Under the pieces are notes generated by a model. That model saw only the letters and a list, made by a program, of their open reading frames with translations, searched no databases and was not told where the DNA came from. A stretch of DNA of 14,163 nucleotides from Lentisphaeria bacterium. Its GTDB lineage: Bacteria; Verrucomicrobiota; Lentisphaeria; Victivallales; UBA1829. Below are positions 1-7,199 of the stretch, piece by piece. The stretch covers positions 1 through 14,163 of the forward strand of contig JAFYBD010000268.1 of the NCBI GenBank assembly GCA_017540385.1. Direction: 5' to 3'. A program made the translations under genes and the position numbers. Position 1 is the stretch's first letter. Each line of letters opens with the position of its first letter.

Positions 1-1
1 C

Positions 2-1285
2 CCCGGACTGAACATGGCCCCGGACGAACTCGCGCGCTGGATCCGCAACGGGGGCGTCTTCTGCTGGCATAAGCCGGAGAAAGAGACGTTCGCGCGGTTC
101 CGGCACGAACTCGGTCTGGACGGGATCGCCTGCGTGGAGGGGGAAGCCTCCGGCATCCTCGCCGACCGCGAATCCGCCTGCCTCTACGGCATCTCGCACG
201 AGGACGTGACGCACTGCCGCATCTACGACTGGGACAGCAAGCTGGACATCCAGCCCGACGCCGTCTCCATGCGCTTCATGCCCGAGGGAGCCGCTCCCGG
301 AGCGGAAACGGCCGGAGCCGTCAAGCTCGCGGGCGGACCGGTCGCGCCGACGAAGCCGCCGGTCGGCATGCCCGGCTATCTCGACCCCGCGCCCCATTCC
401 GTCTTCACCGTCACGCGTGAAAAATCCGGCCCGGCGTGCCTGTGCATCCGCATCGGGGAACCCGCGCCGCTCCCGGACGCGGTCGACATGGGCATCAACG
501 GCGGGCATTACGTATTCCACTACGCCGACAGGCCGTTGTGCCGGATCGCCGTGAACGACGAGGAACAGGTCTGGTTCACGTTCGAACGCCCCGGCGAATA
601 CCGGACCGTCGTGAACCTCCCGGCGGGGACTTCGACCGTCGACGTGCAGGGCTGCGGACGAGCCGGAGACGGCGCGGGCGTATTCGAGGAGGCGTATCTC
701 CTGAATGAGGATTATCCCGAGGGGACCGAGGTCCCGGCGCTCCCGGGCGCGCTCCTGATCCGTCCGCTCGGCGCGGGGTTCGTGGCGCTGGACGGCGAGG
801 ACTGGACCTGCACCCGCGACGGGAACGACGTCCGCGGGGAACGCTACCTGAACGGACTCCTGCGGAACCTCGGAGCGGCGTTCCATCCCGAGCGATGCGA
901 CGCAGGCGAAGCCGACGACCCGGACAACCTCATCTCGGCCAGGAGGATCGCGGCCGGCGAAGTGCAGATCGTGTCGAACAACACGCTCGTGGTCATCGAC
1001 ACGGCGTTCGAGACAGCGGCCTCCGGCAGCCATACGGTGCACATCGACGCCGTCTGCTATCCGTACCAGCGCATCTACTCCGAGGTCAGGATCGCGATCG
1101 ACGGGAACACGGTGGCGGTGCGCGAGATCGCGTCCGACGTCACGGCCGGCTACGACCTGGCGGAAGTCGCGCTCGAGCCCGGCAGCCACACGGTGCGCCT
1201 GACCTACGGCAACGACGGATTCGGCGACGGCGGCGACCGCGCGCTCTTCATCCGCGCGTTGAAGGTCCTGCCCAAACGGCAATGA
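2..1285 (+). CDS. C-terminal part of a large, probably carbohydrate-active secreted protein (5' end outside window)
   Basis: The frame is open to the left edge and the first ATG (position 14) has no ribosome binding site, so this is very likely the C-terminal part of a longer protein. Residues are counted from that ATG. Residues 1-90 resemble the end of the Rossmann/GATase-like domain found in beta-galactosidase-like proteins of Lentisphaerae and Planctomycetes (LARWIRNGGVF, then LYGISHEDV). About 125-230 and 310-420 look like two beta-sandwich modules. The last ends SHTVRLTYGNDG, then GGDRALFIRALKV, reminiscent of calcium-dependent carbohydrate-binding modules. Residues 278-290 (YLNGLLRNLGAAF) resemble a linker seen between such domains. 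There are 11 cysteines and no membrane segment. The gene ends at TGA before a two-sided terminator. A polysaccharide-degradation role is inference; the catalytic part, if any, is outside the window. Confidence 0.6.
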   Translation, partial: PGLNMAPDELARWIRNGGVFCWHKPEKETFARFRHELGLDGIACVEGEASGILADRESACLYGISHEDVTHCRIYDWDSKLDIQPDAVSMRFMPEGAAPGAETAGAVKLAGGPVAPTKPPVGMPGYLDPAPHSVFTVTREKSGPACLCIRIGEPAPLPDAVDMGINGGHYVFHYADRPLCRIAVNDEEQVWFTFERPGEYRTVVNLPAGTSTVDVQGCGRAGDGAGVFEEAYLLNEDYPEGTEVPALPGALLIRPLGAGFVALDGEDWTCTRDGNDVRGERYLNGLLRNLGAAFHPERCDAGEADDPDNLISARRIAAGEVQIVSNNTLVVIDTAFETAASGSHTVHIDAVCYPYQRIYSEVRIAIDGNTVAVREIASDVTAGYDLAEVALEPGSHTVRLTYGNDGFGDGGDRALFIRALKVLPKRQ

Positions 1286-1327
1286 CCTCCGTGCCGCGGC
1301 AAATCAACTCACAGCCTGAAAAAAAGA

Positions 1328-1368
1328 TTCCCGTCCCGGTTTGCAGTAAACCGAGGACGGGATTTTTG
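1328..1368. terminator. Bidirectional intrinsic terminator between convergent genes
   Basis: A 13-bp stem pairs 1330-1342 with 1348-1361, with one unpaired A at 1354 and loop GCAGT. It is flanked by an A-run on the left (about 1318-1325) and a T-run on the right (1363-1367), so RNA made from either strand ends in hairpin plus U-tract. It sits between the stop codons of the rightward gene (1285) and leftward thrC (1388) and probably serves both. Confidence 0.85.
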
Positions 1369-1387
1369 ATCGTGTTTGAGCTCGGGA

Positions 1388-2680
1388 TCAGTCGCCGAGG
1401 GCCTTGCGGACGGCGTCCAGCGTGGCCGGGATCACGACGGGCTTGTTCGCGAACGTGCCGCGGATGCCGTAGTGGTCCATGAGCGTGTCCTGATGATAGC
1501 CGACGACCGCGTCGGGGTCCTTCAGGATATTGCCGGTGAGGATGCCGACGACCTTCTCGTCCGGGGCGATCACGCCGCTGTCGCGGAGTTTCTTGGCTCC
1601 GGCGAGGGAGCAGCAGGAAGCGGGTTCCGCGCCGATGCCGGCAGCGTCGAGTTTCGCCTTCGCGTCCATGATCTCCTGTTCGGTGACCTGTTCGACCACG
1701 CCGTTGCTCCAGGTGACTGCGCGCATGCTCTTCGGCCAGGAGACGGGGTTGCCGATCTTGATGGCGGTGGCGATGGTCTCGGGGTTCTTGACCGGCTTGA
1801 ACTCGGTATGGTTCTTCCACATCGTGTAGAGCGGGTTGGCGCCCTCGGCCTGGATGACGGCGATGCGCGGGACCTTGGTGATGATGCCGAGTTCGTAAAG
1901 CTCGATGAGGGCCTTTCCGAGAGCGCTGTTGTTGCCGAGGTTGCCGCCGGGGATCACGAACCAGTCTGGCACCTGCCAGTCGAGCTGCTGGAGCGTCTCG
2001 ATGCAGATGGCTTTCTGCCCCTCAATGCGGTAGGGGTTGATGGAATTCAGAAGATAGATGTTGAGTTCGCGGCAGACGTCCTGGACGAGCGCCATGGCGT
2101 CGTCGAAATTGCCCTGGATCTGGAGCGTGCGGCCGTTGTAGGCGAGCGCCTGGGCGAGCTTGCCGTAGGCGATCTTGCCCTCGGGGATGAAGATGACGGC
2201 GCGCATGCCGGCGACGGCGGCGTAGGACGCCATGCTGGCGCTGGTGTTGCCGGTGCTGGCGCAGGCGACGCTCTTCGCGCCGAGTCTGCGGGCGGCGCTG
2301 GCGCCGCAGGTCATGCCGCGGTCCTTGAAGCTGCCGGTGGGGTTCTCGCCCTCGTGCTTGAACCAGAGGTCGGAGAGACCGGCCCATTTACCGGCGGACC
2401 CTGCGGGATACAGGCGGGTATTGCCCTCCTGACGCGTGACGATCATTTCGTCCGGGACGGAGAGGATGAGCTCGCGGTAACGCCACACGCCGGACGATTC
2501 CACGCCGCGCTTCAGGCCCCAGCGGGCGTCCCAGAGCTTGCGGAGTTCTTCGCCGTCGATCTTCGAAAGGTCGCGCTTCACGTCGAGGATGCCGCCGCAG
2601 TCGCATTTGTAGCGGAGGTCCCAGGGATCGTAGGTCTTGCCGCAGGAGACGCATGCGAGATACATTTCAGGGGATTTCAT
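1388..2680 (-). CDS. thrC: Threonine synthase
   Basis: Cytosolic PLP enzyme converting O-phosphohomoserine to threonine and phosphate, the last step of threonine synthesis. At 430 residues it has the usual length for the form with an N-terminal zinc ribbon: C10/C13 (CVSCG) and C26/C28 (CDCGG). The PLP lysine is K119 in ENPTGSFKDRG. A substrate/cofactor loop follows at ASTGNTSAS (141-149), and a later glycine-rich phosphate-binding stretch reads IPGGNLGNNSALG. The ATG start is supported by AAGGAA on the minus strand (2689-2694), 8 nt upstream. That site lies inside the last codons of the LptF/LptG gene, whose stop is 4 nt before this start, so the two are probably co-transcribed and translationally coupled. 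The gene ends facing the terminator at 1328-1368. No threonine-sensing leader is visible in the 4-nt gap. Homologous cysteate synthases share the fold, but the motifs fit threonine synthase. Confidence 0.95.
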   Translation of the reverse strand: MKSPEMYLACVSCGKTYDPWDLRYKCDCGGILDVKRDLSKIDGEELRKLWDARWGLKRGVESSGVWRYRELILSVPDEMIVTRQEGNTRLYPAGSAGKWAGLSDLWFKHEGENPTGSFKDRGMTCGASAARRLGAKSVACASTGNTSASMASYAAVAGMRAVIFIPEGKIAYGKLAQALAYNGRTLQIQGNFDDAMALVQDVCRELNIYLLNSINPYRIEGQKAICIETLQQLDWQVPDWFVIPGGNLGNNSALGKALIELYELGIITKVPRIAVIQAEGANPLYTMWKNHTEFKPVKNPETIATAIKIGNPVSWPKSMRAVTWSNGVVEQVTEQEIMDAKAKLDAAGIGAEPASCCSLAGAKKLRDSGVIAPDEKVVGILTGNILKDPDAVVGYHQDTLMDHYGIRGTFANKPVVIPATLDAVRKALGD

Positions 2681-2684
2681 AGAA

Positions 2685-3806
2685 TCATTTCCTTGCTATT
2701 TTCGTGAGGTAGACCACGCCGAAGAGCTGGAACAGCAATGGCGGGATCCAGACAACGTATTGAGGGTAAAACTGGGGATTGTAACGGAGCGCATCGGACA
2801 CGAGCACGCCGCCGTAGTAAAGCGCGCCGAGGGCCACGCTCAGACACAGGCCGATGGAGGTCTCCCTGCGGCTGGTGCGGATGGCGAGCGGCATGCCGAG
2901 CATCATGAACGCGATCGGTGCGAGCGCCAGGGCGATGCGCTGGTTGATCTCCACGTTGATCGCGGTCGCGTCGACGCCGGCGGCGTCCTTGCCGCGTTTC
3001 ATGTAGATCGCCAGACGGGCGAAAAGCCCCTTGTAGGAGAGGTATTTGTCGCGGATGGAAACGTCCTTGCGGTTGTAATTGTCGCCGAACGGCACGTGCA
3101 GCTCGACGGATTCGCTGTAGGAGTGCTCCTTGCGGCGGTCCTTGCCGGACCCCTCCACGCTCTCGACCAGCGCGTCGTACAGCATGACCGTGAGGACCTG
3201 CGTGGCCGGATCGACCGAAAGCGAGCCATGGGAGGCCAGGATGTCCTGCTTGGTCGTGCCGTCGGAATCCGGGACATAGATCTGCACGCCGTAAATCATG
3301 TCCACGCCGTCGACGGTGTCCTTTGAATCAATGTAGAACGTGAGGTTGCCCATCTGGACCGGGATGCCCGGGGTGAAGAAGGACAGGGGCGAACTCGCCG
3401 CGGCGCTCTTCACCAGGTCGCGCGCCTCGCCGAGGGCCGGAGGACCGACCTGGAGCTGAAGCCAGAGGCAGACGCAGGTGAGGATGAAGGAGGAAACGAT
3501 GATCGGGGAGATGATCTGGAGGATGGAGATGCCGCAGGCGCGCATGGCCGTGATCTCGTTGTCCGCGGACATGCGGCCGAAGACGAGCATGATGGAGACG
3601 AGCGACGCCCAGGGGATGGAGAAGGCCATGGCCATCGGGAGCGCGAGCAGCAGGAATTTGCCCGCGATCAGGGGCGAGATGCCCTGGCTGATGTACTCGA
3701 TGACTTTCATCAGGTTCGCGCCCGTCATGGCGAACGTGAGGACCACGATCGACATGGCGAAGGTCGCGAGAAAGTTTTTAGTGACGTACCAGTTGAGGAT
3801 AAACAT
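2685..3806 (-). CDS. LptF/LptG family lipopolysaccharide-export permease
   Basis: Inner-membrane subunit of the LptB2FG transporter that extracts lipopolysaccharide from the inner membrane and passes it to the LptC/LptA bridge. The 373-residue length fits the YjgP/YjgQ family. Three N-terminal membrane segments (about 12-32, 48-76, 97-118) are followed by a roughly 165-residue periplasmic beta-rich domain (120-285) and three more segments (about 290-308, 316-336, 348-368). The family hallmark between segments 2 and 3 is visible as FGRMSADNEITAMRACGIS (77-95). I cannot tell LptF from LptG by eye, so no symbol is given. The ribosome binding site is weak (CGGAA, about 9 nt upstream). It is first in a two-gene leftward unit with thrC, driven by a promoter at 3840-3868. 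The partner permease and LptB are not in the window. The gene implies a diderm envelope. Confidence 0.9.
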   Translation of the reverse strand: MFILNWYVTKNFLATFAMSIVVLTFAMTGANLMKVIEYISQGISPLIAGKFLLLALPMAMAFSIPWASLVSIMLVFGRMSADNEITAMRACGISILQIISPIIVSSFILTCVCLWLQLQVGPPALGEARDLVKSAAASSPLSFFTPGIPVQMGNLTFYIDSKDTVDGVDMIYGVQIYVPDSDGTTKQDILASHGSLSVDPATQVLTVMLYDALVESVEGSGKDRRKEHSYSESVELHVPFGDNYNRKDVSIRDKYLSYKGLFARLAIYMKRGKDAAGVDATAINVEINQRIALALAPIAFMMLGMPLAIRTSRRETSIGLCLSVALGALYYGGVLVSDALRYNPQFYPQYVVWIPPLLFQLFGVVYLTKIARK

Positions 3807-3839
3807 AGCGGTATTCCGTGTAACGAATCAATCTAGGAT

Positions 3840-3868
3840 AATATAGCACGCGTAGGGCCGGGAATCAA
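3840..3868 (-). promoter_or_regulatory. Sigma-70-type promoter for the LptF/LptG-thrC unit
   Basis: Read on the minus strand, TTGATT (-35; plus-strand 3863-3868) is separated by 17 nt from TATATT (-10; plus-strand 3840-3845). Initiation would fall near 3832, leaving a leader of roughly 25 nt before the ATG at 3806. The fit to consensus spacing is good, and this is the only convincing promoter upstream of the leftward pair. Confidence 0.65.
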
Positions 3869-3964
3869 ACCGTTTTTCCGCTTTTCTGCCGCGGCACGGC
3901 GAAAAATGGCGCGACGGAAATGGAAACCTGTGGAAAAAAGGTGCATTTTTACTAGCAATAAAGT

Positions 3965-4019
3965 TTGTAAAACCAGGAAACGGTGCTAAATTGTTTATGG
4001 AAATATTCAACTGTACACT
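3965..4019 (+). promoter_or_regulatory. Candidate promoters for the transporter fusion gene
   Basis: Two overlapping weak matches exist. One is TTGTAA (3965-3970), 16 nt, TAAATT (3987-3992). The other is TTGTTT (3991-3996), 17 nt, TACACT (4014-4019). Either would give a leader of about 80-110 nt. Neither is close to consensus in both boxes, and the AT-rich context makes chance matches likely, so this is a candidate region only. Confidence 0.3.
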
Positions 4020-4109
4020 GAAAGCCAGCCGAAAAGGGTGTTTTATTTCCGGCGGTACGGCAAAACCATAAAATGATGATCCGGGACCGGATCGGGATTC
4101 AGAGGAGCC

Positions 4110-7100
4110 ATGAAACATCACATCGAGCAGACGGCGCCCGGGCGCCGCTTCCATACCATCTGCCGTCCGGCGGTCATTCTGTTCTGCATCCTGACGGCTG
4201 CCATCCTGTGCTGCTGCGGGAAAAAGGAAGAAAAGACCATCCGGAAAGTGTCGGTGCCGTCCGACTTCAACAACGCGATGTACACCATCGGATGCGTCCG
4301 CGACACGACCTCCTACGACGAGGCGAAGAAGAAGTTTCCCAACGCGAAGTTCCGCGAATTCGAGAATATCTCCGAGGCATTTCCATCCCTGGAGATCGGA
4401 CAGATCGACGCCATCGCGTTCGACCGCCCCACGCTGGACTACGCACAGCGCACCCGGGATGTTTTCGTGCTGATGCAGGACAATTACGGCGAAGGGCACG
4501 TGGCGATCGCCGTCGCACCGGGCAAGAACGATCTCCTGCGCGCCGTGAACGCCTTCCTGCGCGATTATTTTTCCAACGGGCTCTACGACGAGATGTACGC
4601 CCGGTGGATCAAATCGACCGACCCTGAAATGCCCGTCCTGCCCCTGCCGGCGAACCCCACCGGCAAGCTCGTCGTGGGCACCGAGTCCGCCAACGCCCCG
4701 ATGAACTTCATCGACTCCAGCGGGGAACCGTCCGGGTTCGACGTCGAGCTCATTCGGCGGCTCTCCCTGGCGTTGAACATGACGGTCGACGTCCGCGTGA
4801 TGCCGTATCACGACCTTTTCGCCGCAGTGGAGACCGGTTCGGTCGACCTGGCCGTCGCCACGATGGACGTCGACAGGGGCAGCAGCAAGGGGCTGCTCCT
4901 CTCGGAGGAATACATCGACTGCCCCGCCGGGATCATGACCCGGAAAAACCTGTACTCGCCCCCGAAGGACAAGCAGGGCGAGAAGAGCCTGCAGGAACTC
5001 GCGGGCTCCTACAGCGCCGTCATCTCCGGTTCCGTTTACGCGAACTACAGCCGCGAACTGATCCCGAACACGCGTTTTCTCCTGGCCGACAGCCGGGATT
5101 CTGCCTGTTCGCTGCTGGTCTCCGGCAAGATCGACTCCATCCTGATGGAAGAACCTCTGGCGCGTTCGTGCATCGCCATGTTCCCGGAGATTCAGATCGC
5201 GTCCATCTTGAAGCGCGAATCCTACGCGTTCGCGATGGCGCACGGTTCGCCGCTGTACCGCGGGTTCAACCGCGTGATCACGGAACTGAAGCAGTCCGGC
5301 GAACTCGAGGAGCTAGCCGCGAAATGGTGCTCCGCTTCGCCTGAAAAACAGGAGTTCGCGACCTTTTACGAACGCGACGACGTGCCGAAAGTAAACGGCG
5401 TGCTGCGTTACGCCACCACGCCGGGGGTTTCGCCGCTGTGCTTCATGAGGCCGGACGGAACCCTGCTTGGCCTGGAGATCGAACTCATCCGCCGCGCCGC
5501 GGACGAATTCGGCATGGAACTCCAGATCATCCCGGCCCGGCGCGAAATCCTGATGGACCTGGTCCGTTCCGGCCAGGTCGACGTCGTCGGCGGCATGCTG
5601 TCCGCGAACAGCGTCGGGGCCGAGGACATCGATCTCTCCGACTCCTACTACGAGGGCGGGGCCGCGCTGGTCACGTGCGTCCCGCACGACCAGTACGTCT
5701 TCGGCATCACGAAGCTGTCCCAGCTCAACGGCAAACAGGTCGGCGTGATGCCGTTCACGTTCGCCGCGTCCGAGGTCGACGAGAAGCTGCCGGACGCCAT
5801 CCCGTTCTACGCAAACCAGGAACGCGACCTGCTGTTCCTGCTGAATGCCGGGAAGATCGACGCGTTCGTCGCCAACGAACCGCACGCGAAAGAGTTCCTG
5901 CCGCTTCATCCCGAGTTTTCCATGATCCCGGAATTCATCAGCCGCATCGACTACGCGTTCGTCTTTCCCTCCACGCACAAGCCCCTCTGCGAAGCCTTCT
6001 CGCGCCAGATCCGCGCCATGCGGAAGAACGGCTCGCTGAAACAGATCCAGAACAAGTGGATCTCGCCCGCGAACGTCCAGGCGGAACTGCCCGAGATGAT
6101 GCAGGACGCCCCGAACGGCGTGCTCAGGATGGGCATCTGCACCGACCGGCCCCCGTTCTGCTACATCCAGAACGAGAAGCTCGCGGGCTACGACCTGGAG
6201 ATCGCGCAGCGTTCCGCCGCCTCCATGGGTTTCCTGATCGAATATGTCCGGCTCACGCAGAAAGAATTCCCCGAGGCCATCGCCGAGGGGAAGGTGGACT
6301 TCGGGGCGACCTCGCTGAACACCGGAATCACGGGCTCCGGCAAGATCGTCTTCGCCGATCCGCATTACAACGGCGGTCTCGTGGCCATCGTGCCGAACAA
6401 GACAAACGAAAGCAAGGTCGAGATGGACTTCTGGTCGCAGGTCAAGTTCTTCCTGAAAGAACAGTCGTACAGCCTGGAACGCTCGCTCTGGAAGGACGAC
6501 CACATGACCCAGATACTCGGCGGGTTCAAGACCACGCTGCTCATCACGGCCTCGGCCATCGTCTTCGGCTCCCTGCTGGGGATCCCGCTGTGCATGCTCC
6601 GCAAATCCAAACGCAGATTGTACTCGCTGGCAGGCGACTCCGTCAGCGGCATTTTCTACAACATCCCGGTCCTGATCCTCCTGATGGGGCTGTACTACGT
6701 GGTGTTCCGCAGATTCGGCTGGTCTCCGCTCGCGGCGGCCTTCACGATCTTCATCCTGCGGTTCATGGCGGCGTCGTGCCGGCTCTACATTCTGGCGATG
6801 GACCACATCGGCGGCGTCCAGCTGGACGCGGCGAAGGCGCTCTGCCTGCGGCCCTTCACGATCTTCCGCAGGATCATCCTGCCCCAGGCTGCGGCGTTCC
6901 TCGCGAAACCGATGCGCGAAGAGATCATCCGCCTGCTGGAACTCACCACGGTCGTGGGTTACATCGGCGTGTGGGACCTGACGAAGATGGTGGACTGGAT
7001 CCGCGGCCGCACGTACGAATCGTTCTTCCCGATCGCGTTCGCCACACTGCTGTACTGCCTGCTCTCGCTGGCGCTGATCCTCGCGGTCTCGTTTATGAGC

Positions 7101-7157
7101 AAGCGTTTCGAGATCTTCGTCCGCAAGCACGCGCTGGACGCCTCAAAACCGGTGTAA
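4110..7157 (+). CDS. Polar amino acid ABC transporter: multi-lobe SBP_bac_3 binding protein fused to permease
   Basis: A 1015-residue fusion of periplasmic binding modules to a His/Gln-type permease, expected to import amino acids or similar small polar solutes. Segment 20-36 is a hydrophobic signal or anchor ending CCCG, without a canonical lipobox. Residues 41-168 match only a second lobe plus tail of an SBP_bac_3 domain; 184-407 and 427-652 are complete domains; 667-762 is only a first lobe. The permease follows (about 783-1003, five membrane segments); its end (ELTTVVGYIGVWDLTK) is typical of solute-binding/permease fusions. The coupling loop reads DAAKALC and ends IILP, with Cys912 where the EAA motif normally has Gly. 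Only R256 matches the usual ligand-carboxylate Arg. The start is the only in-frame ATG near the upstream stop (4077-4079); AGAGGAG lies just 2 nt before it. No ATPase gene is nearby. GlnP of Lactococcus is a known fusion of two complete domains to a permease. Confidence 0.88.
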   Translation: MKHHIEQTAPGRRFHTICRPAVILFCILTAAILCCCGKKEEKTIRKVSVPSDFNNAMYTIGCVRDTTSYDEAKKKFPNAKFREFENISEAFPSLEIGQIDAIAFDRPTLDYAQRTRDVFVLMQDNYGEGHVAIAVAPGKNDLLRAVNAFLRDYFSNGLYDEMYARWIKSTDPEMPVLPLPANPTGKLVVGTESANAPMNFIDSSGEPSGFDVELIRRLSLALNMTVDVRVMPYHDLFAAVETGSVDLAVATMDVDRGSSKGLLLSEEYIDCPAGIMTRKNLYSPPKDKQGEKSLQELAGSYSAVISGSVYANYSRELIPNTRFLLADSRDSACSLLVSGKIDSILMEEPLARSCIAMFPEIQIASILKRESYAFAMAHGSPLYRGFNRVITELKQSGELEELAAKWCSASPEKQEFATFYERDDVPKVNGVLRYATTPGVSPLCFMRPDGTLLGLEIELIRRAADEFGMELQIIPARREILMDLVRSGQVDVVGGMLSANSVGAEDIDLSDSYYEGGAALVTCVPHDQYVFGITKLSQLNGKQVGVMPFTFAASEVDEKLPDAIPFYANQERDLLFLLNAGKIDAFVANEPHAKEFLPLHPEFSMIPEFISRIDYAFVFPSTHKPLCEAFSRQIRAMRKNGSLKQIQNKWISPANVQAELPEMMQDAPNGVLRMGICTDRPPFCYIQNEKLAGYDLEIAQRSAASMGFLIEYVRLTQKEFPEAIAEGKVDFGATSLNTGITGSGKIVFADPHYNGGLVAIVPNKTNESKVEMDFWSQVKFFLKEQSYSLERSLWKDDHMTQILGGFKTTLLITASAIVFGSLLGIPLCMLRKSKRRLYSLAGDSVSGIFYNIPVLILLMGLYYVVFRRFGWSPLAAAFTIFILRFMAASCRLYILAMDHIGGVQLDAAKALCLRPFTIFRRIILPQAAAFLAKPMREEIIRLLELTTVVGYIGVWDLTKMVDWIRGRTYESFFPIAFATLLYCLLSLALILAVSFMSKRFEIFVRKHALDASKPV

Positions 7158-7186
7158 CTACCTGAAACATCCCGATCGTCCAAAAA

Positions 7187-7191
7187 AGGAG
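7187..7191 (+). promoter_or_regulatory. Ribosome binding site that fixes a TTG start
   Basis: AGGAG lies 8 nt before the TTG at 7200. No ATG or GTG occurs in frame near the start of the reading frame. The ATG at 7192 is in another frame and meets a TGA after two more codons. The site therefore supports TTG initiation of the next gene. Confidence 0.7.
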
Positions 7192-7199
7192 ATGCAAGA

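Larger units (their letters stand above)
3807..4109. other. Divergent intergenic region (303 nt), AT-richer than its surroundings
   Basis: This region separates the leftward LptF/LptG-thrC unit from the rightward transporter gene. It holds the leftward promoter (3840-3868), a perfect 10-bp palindrome TGCCGCGGCA at 3887-3896, then an A/T-rich stretch (about 3900-4080) with possible rightward promoters. I see no convincing small gene, RNA gene or terminator. A 27-codon ORF from ATG 3906 lacks a ribosome binding site and is probably chance. Confidence 0.6.

Noticed and set aside
1376..2707. 443-codon ORF on the + strand opposite thrC
   Set aside because: It is a mirror of thrC in GC-rich DNA: low-complexity Ala/Gly/Val/Asp translation, no ribosome binding site and no family resemblance, while the minus strand encodes clear threonine synthase motifs.
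3906..3989. 27-codon basic ORF (ATG 3906) in the divergent intergenic region
   Set aside because: No ribosome binding site, no recognisable family, and its length is expected by chance in an A-rich stretch.
4073..4627. 184-codon ORF overlapping the start of the transporter gene
   Set aside because: Arg/His/Pro-rich shadow translation. The in-phase gene at 4110 has a signal-like segment and clear domains, and the AGAGGAG site precedes 4110, not 4073.
5313..7130. 605-codon ORF on the minus strand opposite the transporter fusion
   Set aside because: The translation is dominated by Arg, Asp, Glu and His with no domain pattern, typical of the antisense of GC-rich genes; the + strand carries convincing binding-protein and permease sequence.
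5438..7165. 575-codon + strand ORF in another frame of the transporter gene
   Set aside because: Arg/Pro/His-rich translation without a plausible start site; a frame shadow of the fusion gene.
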